Below, piece by piece: positions 27,340-34,938 of a DNA stretch of 64,000 nt. Source of the stretch: Methanomethylovorans hollandica DSM 15978 (lineage in GTDB: Archaea > Halobacteriota > Methanosarcinia > Methanosarcinales > Methanosarcinaceae); contig NC_019972.1 in the NCBI RefSeq assembly GCF_000328665.1, positions 62,001 through 126,000 on the forward strand, given 5' to 3'. The notes beneath the pieces are model-generated. The model ran no database searches. It was given only the letters and a program-made list of their open reading frames with translations, and was not told the origin of the DNA. The position numbers and the translations under genes are program-made. Each line of letters begins with the position of its first letter. Positions within the stretch are counted from its first letter, which is position 1.

Positions 27340-28239
27340 TCAATTGGTAATGTCTTGTTTCAAAAAAGATACAAATGACATGATGAAAAGAGTTATAATC
27401 GTTGATATCAGGACTATAATATCAGTAATGTACTCTTTTAACCACTGTCCAATCGTATAATTTGCATCAAATATTCCACGAATACTATCCAGATCATTTT
27501 TCGAAAAACCTCCCCAAGTCATACAAGGGTGTCCGATTACAAGTTCAGAATAATAATGTACAGGAGTTAATTTCTGAAGTTGGGCATTAAGGTCCATAGC
27601 TTGTTCATTATTACCGAGGTCAAGTAGAGATTGGCCTGTGAACATTGTTGAAATGACTAAGGCAAAGCTACCAAATACCACACATAATATCAACCAAATA
27701 CAAATGCCATAACTGAGAGAATTAATAGAATCTTTTGATATTGTTGAAATGAATATTCCTAGCATGAGGAAAACGGATAGATAAAGATAGTTAATTATTG
27801 CAAATAAAAAGATCCTGTTTAATTCCTCGGAGGTTATCTGAACACCAGAAATCAATATCATTGTTCCAATGGATGCTATCATCGAAATGAATACAATTAG
27901 TATAAGAGTTATCATTGCACCTAATACTTTTCCGGCAATAATACTATCTCTATATACTGGTTGCGTTAAAAGTACATTTAGAGATGCATTTCTTTTTTCC
28001 TTAACAATTCGGTCAAAGCCGAGAGTTATTCCAAAAAGAGGTAAAAAAACAGCAATTATTTGAGCTACATCGACAAATCCCATATCAAGAAAATTTGTAT
28101 TTTCAGCATTGTTGTGATAACTGAAAGAAAATAAAATTAACGTAAAAATTGAAAGGAGTAAAAGGAATCTAGTACTCCACAAATCATCAGCAAATTCCTT
28201 TTGTGCTATTACTATACAATTCTTAATATTCAGATTCAT
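27340..28239 (-). CDS. ABC-2 type permease
   Basis: A 299-residue six-helix permease (IAQKEFADDLWSTRF, ASLNVLLTQPVYRDSIIAGK). It is the first gene of the permease-propeller half-operon; AAGGAC precedes the start region. Paralogous to the other three permeases in the cluster. The upstream gene 28414 is separated by a strong terminator, so this gene needs its own promoter. Confidence 0.85.
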   Translation of the reverse strand: MNLNIKNCIVIAQKEFADDLWSTRFLLLLSIFTLILFSFSYHNNAENTNFLDMGFVDVAQIIAVFLPLFGITLGFDRIVKEKRNASLNVLLTQPVYRDSIIAGKVLGAMITLILIVFISMIASIGTMILISGVQITSEELNRIFLFAIINYLYLSVFLMLGIFISTISKDSINSLSYGICIWLILCVVFGSFALVISTMFTGQSLLDLGNNEQAMDLNAQLQKLTPVHYYSELVIGHPCMTWGGFSKNDLDSIRGIFDANYTIGQWLKEYITDIIVLISTIITLFIMSFVSFLKQDITN

Positions 28240-28374
28240 GTTATTCAGTAGTCCTTATTATTTTATCTGAGTCGTAAATAATTCATAATATTGTACCCTT
28301 GTGTGCTTTTATGGAAGTTTGTTAATAATGATATTTTTAGGGGAATTGTTCTGTTATTTATTTGATCATTATTT

Positions 28375-28410
28375 TTAAAAAATTAAATTAGAGAAGGTTC
28401 TCTTCTCTAA
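28375..28410 (-). terminator. Hairpin terminator after the secreted-protein gene
   Basis: On the minus strand TTAGAGAAG and CTTCTCTAA form a perfect 9-base stem (28388-28410) around a 5-base loop, followed by TTTAATTTTTT. It lies four bases after the stop codon of 28414-28824. Confidence 0.7.
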
Positions 28411-28413
28411 TTA

Positions 28414-28824
28414 TCAGTACACAAAGTTTCTTCCAGCTATGAATTGATATGACGATTGTGTTCCTTTTGTAATTTTGATGCGAGGAGGAGTAGAACTTGA
28501 CAATTGATTTGCATAATGATCAACTGTTGGATGTGCAACCCTTGCATCAATATTGGTACTAGTTTTGTATAAATACATGGATCCACCAGCTGTATAAAAA
28601 GTGTTCTGGAGGTCTATGTAACAACTATCACCTGTAGTGACAGTAAATTTATACCAATCCCCTGCACTCTTACAGGTCCCACTCCAAATATCAATATCTC
28701 CATTTGGAACAGATATTGATGTTGCTGTGCTGTACGAGGACCCACCTGATGCTGATGCTGCTCCAGTAGCGACGAGCAGAACAAGCATCATTAGTCCTAA
28801 TTTTACTAAACTGTTTATTTTCAT
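28414..28824 (-). CDS. Small secreted protein under leader-RNA control
   Basis: A 136-residue exported protein: signal peptide (LGLMMLVLLVATGAASASG), then a beta-rich domain resembling a pre-peptidase C-terminal (PPC) domain (GDIDIWSGTCKSAGDWYKFT, SCYIDLQNTF, GGSMYLYKTS). Two cysteines may form a disulfide. No membrane anchor at the C-terminus, so probably released. Its 5' leader (28825-28970) is homologous to that of the secreted protein at 17167-18030, so the two are expected to share a signal. Function unknown. Confidence 0.7.
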   Translation of the reverse strand: MKINSLVKLGLMMLVLLVATGAASASGGSSYSTATSISVPNGDIDIWSGTCKSAGDWYKFTVTTGDSCYIDLQNTFYTAGGSMYLYKTSTNIDARVAHPTVDHYANQLSSSTPPRIKITKGTQSSYQFIAGRNFVY

Positions 28825-28970
28825 TTTCTACCTCTTGTTCTTTACTCCAGAGGCAGGACAGCAATGATTATACACAAGTAAAACCAATATTGTCTTGCCT
28901 TTGGGCAATCTGGGATCCGAATCGACTCTGAAAGTTTAGTTCGGATCCCTCTCACATTATCTAAATGTGA
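28825..28970 (-). promoter_or_regulatory. Structured 5' leader, candidate riboswitch (copy 2)
   Basis: Read on the minus strand. Hairpin TCACATT/AATGTGA (28952-28970), a perfect 10-base stem GGGATCCGAA/TTCGGATCCC (28912-28949) around the loop CTAAACTTTCAGAGTCGA, and TTGCC-CAAA-GGCAA. Then TTTTAC (28878-28883), CCTCT (28849-28853), GTAAAG (28840-28845) and AGAGG (28831-28835) just before the ATG. The order allows the same pseudoknot as in copy 1, with AGAGG as the hidden ribosome binding site. Stems differ from copy 1 in a compensating way while the loops are kept. Confidence 0.65.
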
Positions 28971-28989
28971 TAAATGATTGTAATCATCG

Positions 28990-29016
28990 ATCTTATTAAA
29001 CTATTATGGCCACTAC
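28990..29016 (-). promoter_or_regulatory. Promoter region with TTC-N7-GGCCATAATA motif
   Basis: On the minus strand TTCGGGTAGTGGCCATAATA is followed by TTTAATAA and, about 30 bases on, by the leader RNA. Same order as at 18205-18228. The rest of 29017-29306 shows nothing I can support. Confidence 0.4.
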
Positions 29017-29306
29017 CCGAACGGATAAGAACAGTTTCACTATATCCTTGTTTTTATATTATCTCAATTCGGTTTTATTGAAAAGGAAGTGAAATGAAAA
29101 TAATGATAAAACCATATCATGAGGACAAGTCTACAGAACAAGACTGTTTTTATTGATACAATGTATTGTTTTTTCTTAGAAGGACATCAACATTAGCTTT
29201 AAATATGATTATTTTTTCAGAGTCAGCCGAGATATTATTATTTTTGATTCATTAGATAACAATACTATCTAAACAAAAAAAGTCTATAGGGATTTCGTAC
29301 TACTAA

Positions 29307-29996
29307 CTACGTATCCCTGTATACACCGCCTCCACTTCCAAGAAACCCGTCAACTTTTGTCCATCCTTTTTGAGGCCCTAATAATTTGACGTTCATCCAA
29401 TCCGAATAATCGTTCTCTTGACATCCCATGATCCACCATTCATTGTAACCATCTGCCATAATTGTGATATCTACAATTGCATTAGGAGATGTTTCGTATT
29501 CTGCATATAGAATACTTTCATAATCATACTGCTTTCTGAAAGAATACCCTTCGTCATTTGTGGGTTTGACATTGTATTTTGGACGTAGTACCAGATCATT
29601 AATGAGGGGGTCCAATGTATCGATGGTACGGTTTGGGAAAATCATTGTTGAACGGGAATGGAGCGTGGGATTTATTTTATCGGTCTTCATGGAAAGCATA
29701 AGCCCATGTTCTGTTTCTATAAGGGAATAATTCCATGAGTTATCATTGTTATTGAAGTTGTTTTTGATAATATCTTCTCCAATAGCAGAGATATTATTCA
29801 GAGCCATGAGTGGTAGATAAAGAGTCATATTTTTTAGGGTAGCATTGGGCGATATCTCAACTGTATATCCATAATTACTCTGGTAGCTTTGGTTATATAT
29901 TTCCTGGTTTCTGTCCTCTATCCATGAAGATATTACAAAAAAACCGATTACTGATACAAGAAAAAATATGATCATCACTTTGAACAGTGTTCTCAT
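29307..29996 (-). CDS. Membrane-anchored extracellular protein, unknown
   Basis: A 229-residue protein with one N-terminal membrane helix (VMIIFFLVSVIGFFVISSW) and an outside domain containing several N-glycosylation-like NxS/T sites (SPNATLKNMTLYLP, LNNISAIGE). No family recognised. CGGAG precedes the ATG. It lies just upstream, on the same strand, of the export cluster and downstream of the small membrane protein 30048-30290, so it may be an accessory surface component. Confidence 0.55.
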   Translation of the reverse strand: MRTLFKVMIIFFLVSVIGFFVISSWIEDRNQEIYNQSYQSNYGYTVEISPNATLKNMTLYLPLMALNNISAIGEDIIKNNFNNNDNSWNYSLIETEHGLMLSMKTDKINPTLHSRSTMIFPNRTIDTLDPLINDLVLRPKYNVKPTNDEGYSFRKQYDYESILYAEYETSPNAIVDITIMADGYNEWWIMGCQENDYSDWMNVKLLGPQKGWTKVDGFLGSGGGVYRDT

Positions 29997-30047
29997 CTAT
30001 AGTACTCCGAAAGCGTTTATGGTAGTTATTTTCTTAATAGGTGCAGT

Positions 30048-30290
30048 TTATTTTCGAATTGTTTTGTAAGACACGTATATCAATAGAAATATCCCTGCAG
30101 ATATCATCAGGCCTGCGCTATATCCAGCATCTGGGCCAGGTGATACAAGGTTCTTTCCGGTAATTATTGCGTATGCTAATGATGGTAAAGCTATGATAAT
30201 AGGAGTAAGTACCAATGTTTTTCCTACTATCTCTAATGTACGCAGACATTCATCGTTCAAATTCTCATCATCTTTTACTGTTGGTTGCAT
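30048..30290 (-). CDS. Small two-TM membrane protein (paralogue of 16900-17121)
   Basis: About 80 residues from ATG 30290, chosen because GGGGGAG lies just upstream; an earlier ATG at 30311 is less likely. Two membrane helices (LVLTPIIIALPSLAYAIITG and GYSAGLMISAGIFLLIYVSY) after an acidic N-terminus. Clearly homologous to the 73-residue protein at 16900-17121. The GGCCACAAT motif lies upstream near 30358. Confidence 0.6.
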   Translation of the reverse strand: MQPTVKDDENLNDECLRTLEIVGKTLVLTPIIIALPSLAYAIITGKNLVSPGPDAGYSAGLMISAGIFLLIYVSYKTIRK

Positions 30291-30347
30291 TTTCTCTCCC
30301 CCTAAGCACATTGCATAAATATATCCAATGAGTAGCTACTTCCATAC

Positions 30348-30372
30348 TACTAGTGAATTGTGGCCACAGCCT
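30348..30372 (-). promoter_or_regulatory. GGCCACAAT promoter motif in divergent gap
   Basis: On the minus strand TTCAGGCTGTGGCCACAATT precedes the gene 30048-30290. It is also directly upstream of the divergent plus-strand gene 30399. Fifth member of the motif set seen at 16870, 18205, 22945 and 28990. Confidence 0.35.
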
Positions 30373-30398
30373 GAACTGTCACATATCAGGAGAAGCAA

Positions 30399-30872
30399 AT
30401 GTCGAGAACTAATCTGGAATCAAAGGAATTGTTAGGATATATAGTAGGATTCGGTGTTTTTCTGATCTGGTCTTTTTCAATGCTTATGTCTGTAGAAAAA
30501 ACCACTCCAATATCTGATTGGATTATGTATGGTCCGATAGCATTCTCTTTAGCATCGTGTCACTACCTTTTATCAAAGAACGTTATTGACTCCAACAAAA
30601 AGATAGATGATAAGATCAGTATTATGAGCAATGTAATTGGCATGATATTATGGTATGCTGTAATAGTCATCATATCACCGCGGTACATACTAATCAGCGA
30701 TGTTAATTTGGCTGGAGGATATATTCTCATATTCTTGATATACTTTATATCAAGAAGTCGGCTTGCTGAAACACAAAGATCAAAAGAGTTTACTTTCAAT
30801 TTCTTTATCTTACTGATTATGATTTTCAATCATGTTGCTGATTTGTTGATGCCTTATATATTCCCAAAATAA
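30399..30872 (+). CDS. Multi-pass membrane protein, unknown
   Basis: A 157-residue protein with about five membrane helices (LLGYIVGFGVFLIWSFSMLM, MSNVIGMILWYAVIVII, YILIFLIYFI, FFILLIMIFNHVADLLM). AGGAGAAGC just before the ATG supports the start. No family recognised. It stands between the export cluster and the bacteriocin-like locus, in the opposite direction to its neighbours. Confidence 0.6.
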   Translation: MSRTNLESKELLGYIVGFGVFLIWSFSMLMSVEKTTPISDWIMYGPIAFSLASCHYLLSKNVIDSNKKIDDKISIMSNVIGMILWYAVIVIISPRYILISDVNLAGGYILIFLIYFISRSRLAETQRSKEFTFNFFILLIMIFNHVADLLMPYIFPK

Positions 30873-31004
30873 AAAATCCACATTTTATTTTTTTATGCAT
30901 ATTGCATTATTGTGTTCGTTTGCATTTCCATACCAACATATTCAGCACTACTATATTTTTCTCATGATCGACACAGGTTATTCAAGCATCTTTTCTATTG
31001 GTTC

Positions 31005-31574
31005 TTATGCAAAGAGTATTTCTGCAATTTTTTGTGTCACGTTCGCTTCGATGAAAGCAGCTACAACAACAAGAGCAAATGAAGTTCCTGCGAGCAAAAG
31101 AAAATCTGTAATTTCGTTTCTATTCAGAAAATACTCTTTTTTGTTTGTGATATACCGTATGAGTTCACAAGGTATTTTAAAACCTGCAGCTCCTGCAATC
31201 CACATTGCAGGTAGTTCGAATAATGCATGAGGAATTATAAGTGCCATAGCTTTTGTAATTGAATAATACTGAAATGCACTTGCTGTAGCTGCTCCAAATA
31301 TCAATCCATTTGTAAACAAGTTTAGTACTGTTATCGATCCAAGAAAAATAGACCCAAAAAGCAGATACAAAAGTACGAGTCCATTTCTCTGAATTAACAT
31401 GATCGTTGTTAAATGATCATTTCCCGGAGTAAACATTTCATTGACATAACTTGTGTTTTGTGTATCCGAGAAATGATACAAAGAAAAGATGGCAACAATA
31501 GTTCCTAAAAGAAATGTTCCAAATGAAGCCCATAGAAGGCTTTTGTTTCTCCTCGCTAACGACAATATTGCCAT
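31005..31574 (-). CDS. SpoIIM/DUF95 membrane protein of the bacteriocin-like locus
   Basis: A 189-residue protein with about five membrane helices and the SpoIIM (DUF95) signature: NLFTNGLIFGAATAS and IIPHALFELPAMWIAGAAGF. DUF95 proteins are conserved partners in circular-bacteriocin clusters (AS-48, uberolysin, carnocyclin types), where they are needed for maturation or export. Here the gene is the third or fourth of a minus-strand group with the candidate precursors. In archaea DUF95 genes also occur alone, so the context carries the argument. The start at 31574 is the only good ATG. Confidence 0.8.
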   Translation of the reverse strand: MAILSLARRNKSLLWASFGTFLLGTIVAIFSLYHFSDTQNTSYVNEMFTPGNDHLTTIMLIQRNGLVLLYLLFGSIFLGSITVLNLFTNGLIFGAATASAFQYYSITKAMALIIPHALFELPAMWIAGAAGFKIPCELIRYITNKKEYFLNRNEITDFLLLAGTSFALVVVAAFIEANVTQKIAEILFA

Positions 31575-31585
31575 GATATTATAAT

Positions 31586-31828
31586 TTAATTACTAGTGTT
31601 TTTCTGCTTCTTTGAAATGTGGAATTTACCGAAGTAGAAAATTCCAATTAGAAATACGATGACTCCTATAACTGTCAAGTATATTGATAGGTTAAAGAAA
31701 CTTGCGATTATAACAATCAAAGATCCAATTGATACTAAAAGCAAACCAATATTCTGCATGTTCTTTGAACTATTCTCTAGCATATTATCACAATCTTGAC
31801 TTAAAGTACTATTTTGTAGTGTGCGCAC
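31586..31828 (-). CDS. Small two-TM basic protein, candidate immunity protein
   Basis: Eighty residues from GTG 31828, or 65 from ATG 31783; neither has a strong ribosome binding site. Two adjacent membrane helices (IGLLLVSIGSLIVIIASFF and LTVIGVIVFLIGIFYFG) and a lysine-rich C-terminus (KFHISKKQKNTSN). Circular-bacteriocin immunity proteins are typically small, hydrophobic and basic with two membrane helices, and are encoded next to DUF95. That matches, but sequence alone cannot prove immunity. The 12-base palindrome at 31819-31830 overlaps the GTG start. Confidence 0.55.
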   Translation of the reverse strand: MRTLQNSTLSQDCDNMLENSSKNMQNIGLLLVSIGSLIVIIASFFNLSIYLTVIGVIVFLIGIFYFGKFHISKKQKNTSN

Positions 31829-31830
31829 AC
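31819..31830. repeat. 12-base palindrome GTGTGCGCACAC downstream of precursor 1
   Basis: A perfect palindrome just after the first precursor gene. A 14-base version (GGTGTGCGCACACC, 32416-32429) lies in the same place after the second precursor. It may be an operator or an RNA processing stem. Confidence 0.5.
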
Positions 31831-31854
31831 CTTATATGTTGATTGATCTAAGCA

Positions 31855-32055
31855 TTAGAGTGAGAATGTGTCTGCACCAACCAATGCCCAAGCTACACTT
31901 GCTGGAATTGTTGCATAGCCAGCTGTTACAAGTATTGATATAACTACGCTTGCAGTACCAGCAGCAAGTATAGCCCAAACCAACCAGTTAGGTGGATGGT
32001 ATATACCAACTTGTGCAAGTATACCGACAACAGACGCAGCTGCCATTAACACCAT
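31855..32055 (-). CDS. Candidate circular bacteriocin precursor 1
   Basis: A 66-residue, almost uncharged hydrophobic peptide (one Asp, one His, no Lys or Arg). GGAGGTG eight bases before the ATG is a perfect ribosome binding site. The core LAAGTASVVISILVTAGY and then TIPASVAWALVG resembles the gassericin A/butyrivibriocin AR10 type of circular bacteriocin, which are also neutral and carry AGxT...VTxPAW. It is followed on the same strand by a two-TM protein and a DUF95 protein, the standard partners. Leader and ring-closure sites cannot be fixed; the C-terminus ends in a bulky Leu. It could instead be an ordinary membrane peptide. Confidence 0.55.
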   Translation of the reverse strand: MVLMAAASVVGILAQVGIYHPPNWLVWAILAAGTASVVISILVTAGYATIPASVAWALVGADTFSL

Positions 32056-32415
32056 ATATTTTTCACCTCCACATGTTTGAATGTTGAGCTAATTAGCAAC
32101 AAATCATGGAGATCATTCTATATAAAATGACAATGTGCATGTAAGTTATCTAAAGTATGTGTAACTTTATATATAAGTATATGTGTAGGTATGTTTATTT
32201 TTTTCTATAATATGTGATATTTAGGTATCCTCTAAAATACTCAACAAAAGATTATTTTCGTGGAGAGCAGAAGAAGCACGAGTAAATAAAAAGTTGTGAA
32301 ACGAGATCATTTTTCAAAATTAACAGTTAACGCAATTGAAGTTATAAAAATAGTAAAAAAATGATTTAATCGTTAAAAGTATCCTGTTTCGAAATATAAT
32401 TAGTGATTATGTTGT

Positions 32416-32860
32416 GGTGTGCGCACACCTTATATGTTGATTGATTTAAGCATTAGAGTGAGAACGAATTAGCACCAACCAATGCCCAAGCTACACTTGC
32501 TGGAATTGTTGCATAGCCAGCTGTTACGAGTATTGATATAACTACGCTTGCAGTGCCTGCAGCAAGTATTGCCCAAACTAACCAGTTAGGGGGATGGTAT
32601 ATACCAACCTGTGCAAGTATACTGACAACAGACGCAGCTGCCATTAATACCATATATTTTCACCTCCGTATGTTTAAATGTTGAGCTAATTAGCAATAAG
32701 TCATGGAGAATCATTGTATATAAAATAACAATGTGTATGTACGTAGTCTAGAATGGATGTAACTTAATATACAAGTAGATATGTAGACATGCATTTTTTT
32801 ATATATTGATTACGATATATTTGGATAATCTTAAATACTTTACAACAGCTTACCTTTCTG
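32416..32860. repeat. Duplicated unit 2 containing precursor gene 2
   Basis: The second copy of the 31819-32265 unit, offset by about 598 bases. The 14-base palindrome sits at 32416-32429. The gap between copies (32266-32415) and the gap 32861-33130 hold only AT-rich sequence with promoter-like TATA stretches. Confidence 0.6.
32453..32653 (-). CDS. Candidate circular bacteriocin precursor 2
   Basis: A 66-residue paralogue of 31855-32055 differing at three positions only: G11S, D62N and T63S. The changes leave the hydrophobic core unchanged and remove the single acidic residue. The ribosome binding site GGAGGTG and the downstream palindrome are kept. Having two nearly identical copies suggests a dosage effect or a two-peptide product. 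It has its own upstream promoter-like region. The same alternatives as for copy 1 apply. Confidence 0.55.
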   Translation of the reverse strand: MVLMAAASVVSILAQVGIYHPPNWLVWAILAAGTASVVISILVTAGYATIPASVAWALVGANSFSL

Positions 32861-33130
32861 TTAAACATATAAAATAATATAATTAATTGTTTAAGGTAAG
32901 ACTTCACGTTATGGGCATACACAAACTAATCTACTGTGTTAGTTGTAAAATCATAATAAGATGGGAATGGAGGATTATGTGAGATTAATCTGGCATTAAT
33001 GCTAAAATATATTAAATTGTGGTAAACTCGTGGAGACTAACGGTGGTGGTGTTGGAATCTAATTGTGCATTAATATCCTTTAGATCTGCGAGCACCCATA
33101 TACAAGAAAAGATATTAAAGGGTGTAAATA

Positions 33131-33466
33131 GTGGAACAAGAAGTTATTTTAGACAGGCAAATAAAGGATTGTGATCCGAAGCTAATCCGTTCTTTAATGA
33201 GAAGTGAAGTTAGGAAATCTATTCTATTATATTTGTATGATATTTATCCTCTATCATCGTATCCTGCTGAGATTGCTCGTCGTGTAAATGCGAATCCAAT
33301 CAATGTAATTGGAGCTATTAAAGGGGTTAAGACTCGTTATAATTGCTCAAGCTCACTGCTTCATCTTGGGATAATTTCAGTGATCGAGGACAATGGATTG
33401 AAATTTTATCAAATATCTGAAACAGGAATTGAATTGGCTAAACATTTGATAGAAATATCAGATTGA
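33131..33466 (+). CDS. Archaeal winged-helix regulator
   Basis: A 111-residue winged-helix protein. GTG at 33131 is the likely start with GGGTG upstream. The domain SEVRKSILLYLYDIYPLSSY followed by PAEIARRVNANPINVIGAIK and a wing (YQISETGIELAKHL) fits the archaeal HTH families with a C-terminal helix. It is divergent from the precursor genes and heads the plus-strand export operon, the natural place for the local regulator. It may bind the AT-rich gap or the GTGTGCGCACAC palindromes. Confidence 0.8.
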   Translation: MEQEVILDRQIKDCDPKLIRSLMRSEVRKSILLYLYDIYPLSSYPAEIARRVNANPINVIGAIKGVKTRYNCSSSLLHLGIISVIEDNGLKFYQISETGIELAKHLIEISD

Positions 33467-33520
33467 ACTACAACTCATTGAAATGTTTACGCTGCTTTCT
33501 ATAAAGGAGATACATAAACA

Positions 33521-34165
33521 ATGTTGGATATAAAAGGTGTTCTGCTTGATCCGAATGATTTTTTCAGAAAGAAGACTAATGAAAAAGTAAGCTTAAAGGA
33601 ACCATTTTTTATTGTATTGATTAACAGTATTATTGCTGTAATATCAAGTATGCTAGTAATGAAAAAAGTCATGACTATGCTTCCATCTGAGATATCAACG
33701 TATATGGTTCCAGGTTTAGCAGTTGGTACAATCGTAGGCATAATTGCATCATTTTCGTTCTGGTTGATTTTTTCGGGTATCATTTATGTTATTTCAAGTC
33801 GTTTTAACTCGAGTGGTTCGTTTAAAAGAACAATAGAATTTGTTGGTTATGGGTATATTCCAAAGGCCTTTGCAGCATTTATTGGGTTATTGGTATTGTA
33901 TTTGATACTACCCTCAATAGATGTCTCGACACAAAATTCACAGTTAATGCAACAAAGCATCGATCAGTTGATTTCGCATAATCCATTATTATGGATATAT
34001 CAGTTTGTAGGAATTCTGTGTGCTTTGTGGAGTGCAAATATTTGGATTTTTGCGACTTCATATGCTAGAAAAATATCGGTAAAAAATGCTTTTTTTTCAC
34101 TGCTGATCCCTGTTGGACTTGCGCTTGTATATAGTACATATAATTTGGTAAATTCGATAACATGA
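33521..34165 (+). CDS. Yip1-domain membrane protein
   Basis: A 214-residue protein with five membrane helices of the Yip1 kind. The N-terminal DPNDFFRKKTNEKVSLKEPF is typical, and helices such as VPGLAVGTIVGIIASFSFW and GYGYIPKAFAAFIGLLVLY follow. AAAGGAGAT precedes the ATG. Its TGA stop overlaps the ATG of the original COG1361 gene (ATGA at 34162-34165), so the two were translationally coupled before the insertion sequence came in. Similar Yip1-COG1361-MacB groups are known to me from methanogens. Confidence 0.8.
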   Translation: MLDIKGVLLDPNDFFRKKTNEKVSLKEPFFIVLINSIIAVISSMLVMKKVMTMLPSEISTYMVPGLAVGTIVGIIASFSFWLIFSGIIYVISSRFNSSGSFKRTIEFVGYGYIPKAFAAFIGLLVLYLILPSIDVSTQNSQLMQQSIDQLISHNPLLWIYQFVGILCALWSANIWIFATSYARKISVKNAFFSLLIPVGLALVYSTYNLVNSIT

Positions 34166-34198
34166 TGCAAAGAGAAAATTACAGATATATTTTATTTT

Positions 34199-34938
34199 GG
34201 CATTGTTAATTAAACATCGCTAACTCTTTATTTCTATATTTCATTAAGAGGATAACAGAATACTTCAGCATTTCAATACTCTTTGTATAACACTTGGACT
34301 TTCTTCTCAATCTTGCCAGAAAGTGTCTCAATATGCTGTTATATCCTTCAACAGTATATGTTTCAGCTTTGGATTGAGTATGAATAGTTTCTGGAAGAAA
34401 CTCTGCATATGCCTTCCAGTGATCAGTCATCACTTCGCCTATCTTCTTCCTCTCTAACTTTTCCCAAAGTTGTTGTCCGGTTTCCGTTCCTCTGCTACCA
34501 AAAGAGCAGTCGATGAACTTTTTCCCAACTCTATCAACAGCAATCCAGATCCAGCAGTATTTTTTTTGTTCCCGATGTAGGTGTGCATCTCATCAAATTC
34601 AACGATATTTATCTCATTTTCACTCTTCAAGTCCTCCATATCCTTACCATATTTCTTTATCCAATTTTGTACAGAAACATGGCTGACCCCTAATATACGT
34701 CCTATTGAACGAAATCCTAATCCCTCCAGATAGAGTTGCAAAGCCTGCCGTTTAACAAAAGCAGAGCTTGCAGTTGATTTGAGCTCTACTGAATAGTTAT
34801 ATCCACAATCATGACATTGGTATCGTTGGCGTTCACTTATTTTTCCGTTCTTTTTATGATTAGGGCTTTTACACCTGGGACAGTTCATGCAGAACTATAA
34901 GTCCTAATAACATATAACCATGTTTACTTACCAATGCC
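34199..34938. mobile_element. IS1-like element, copy A (740 bases)
   Basis: Ends are inverted repeats GGCATTGTTAATTAAACAT and, from the right, GGCATTGGTAAGTAAACAT (17 of 19 match). An 8-base direct repeat TTTATTTT flanks it (34191-34198 and 34939-34946). Copy B at 47213-47952 has the same length and near-identical sequence, so the element moved recently. It carries one minus-strand transposase gene read through a frameshift. It is inserted in codon 13 of the COG1361 gene. Confidence 0.9.
34206..34888 (-). CDS. IS1-family transposase, made by -1 frameshift
   Basis: Two overlapping frames (34888-34454 and to 34206) join by a -1 shift at a run of eight A (minus strand of 34560-34567). The fused protein has about 227 residues, as in IS1. 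In order: zinc-finger N-terminus (CPRC, CHDC), helix-turn-helix (SIGRILGVSHVSVQNW), then the DDE core: D in VEFDEMH, D in MTDHWKAY, E in TVEGYN. The same run of eight A is kept in copies B and C, which argues for programmed frameshifting and not decay. Confidence 0.8.

Larger units (their letters stand above)
31819..32265. repeat. Duplicated unit 1 containing precursor gene 1
   Basis: About 440 bases that recur, diverged, at 32416-32860. The similarity covers the palindrome, the coding region, the ribosome binding site and the AT-rich promoter region upstream. The coding part is far better kept than the promoter side, which shows selection on the peptide. Confidence 0.6.

Noticed and set aside
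31586-31828. Reading the 80-residue two-TM protein as a third precursor
   Set aside because: It is basic with a long lysine-rich tail and lacks the AGTASVV...IPASVAW core; an immunity-like role fits better.
34206-34888. Two adjacent short frames that look like a broken transposase
   Set aside because: The frames overlap at a run of eight A and join by a -1 shift into a full DDE transposase. The identical arrangement in copy B speaks for programmed frameshifting, not decay.
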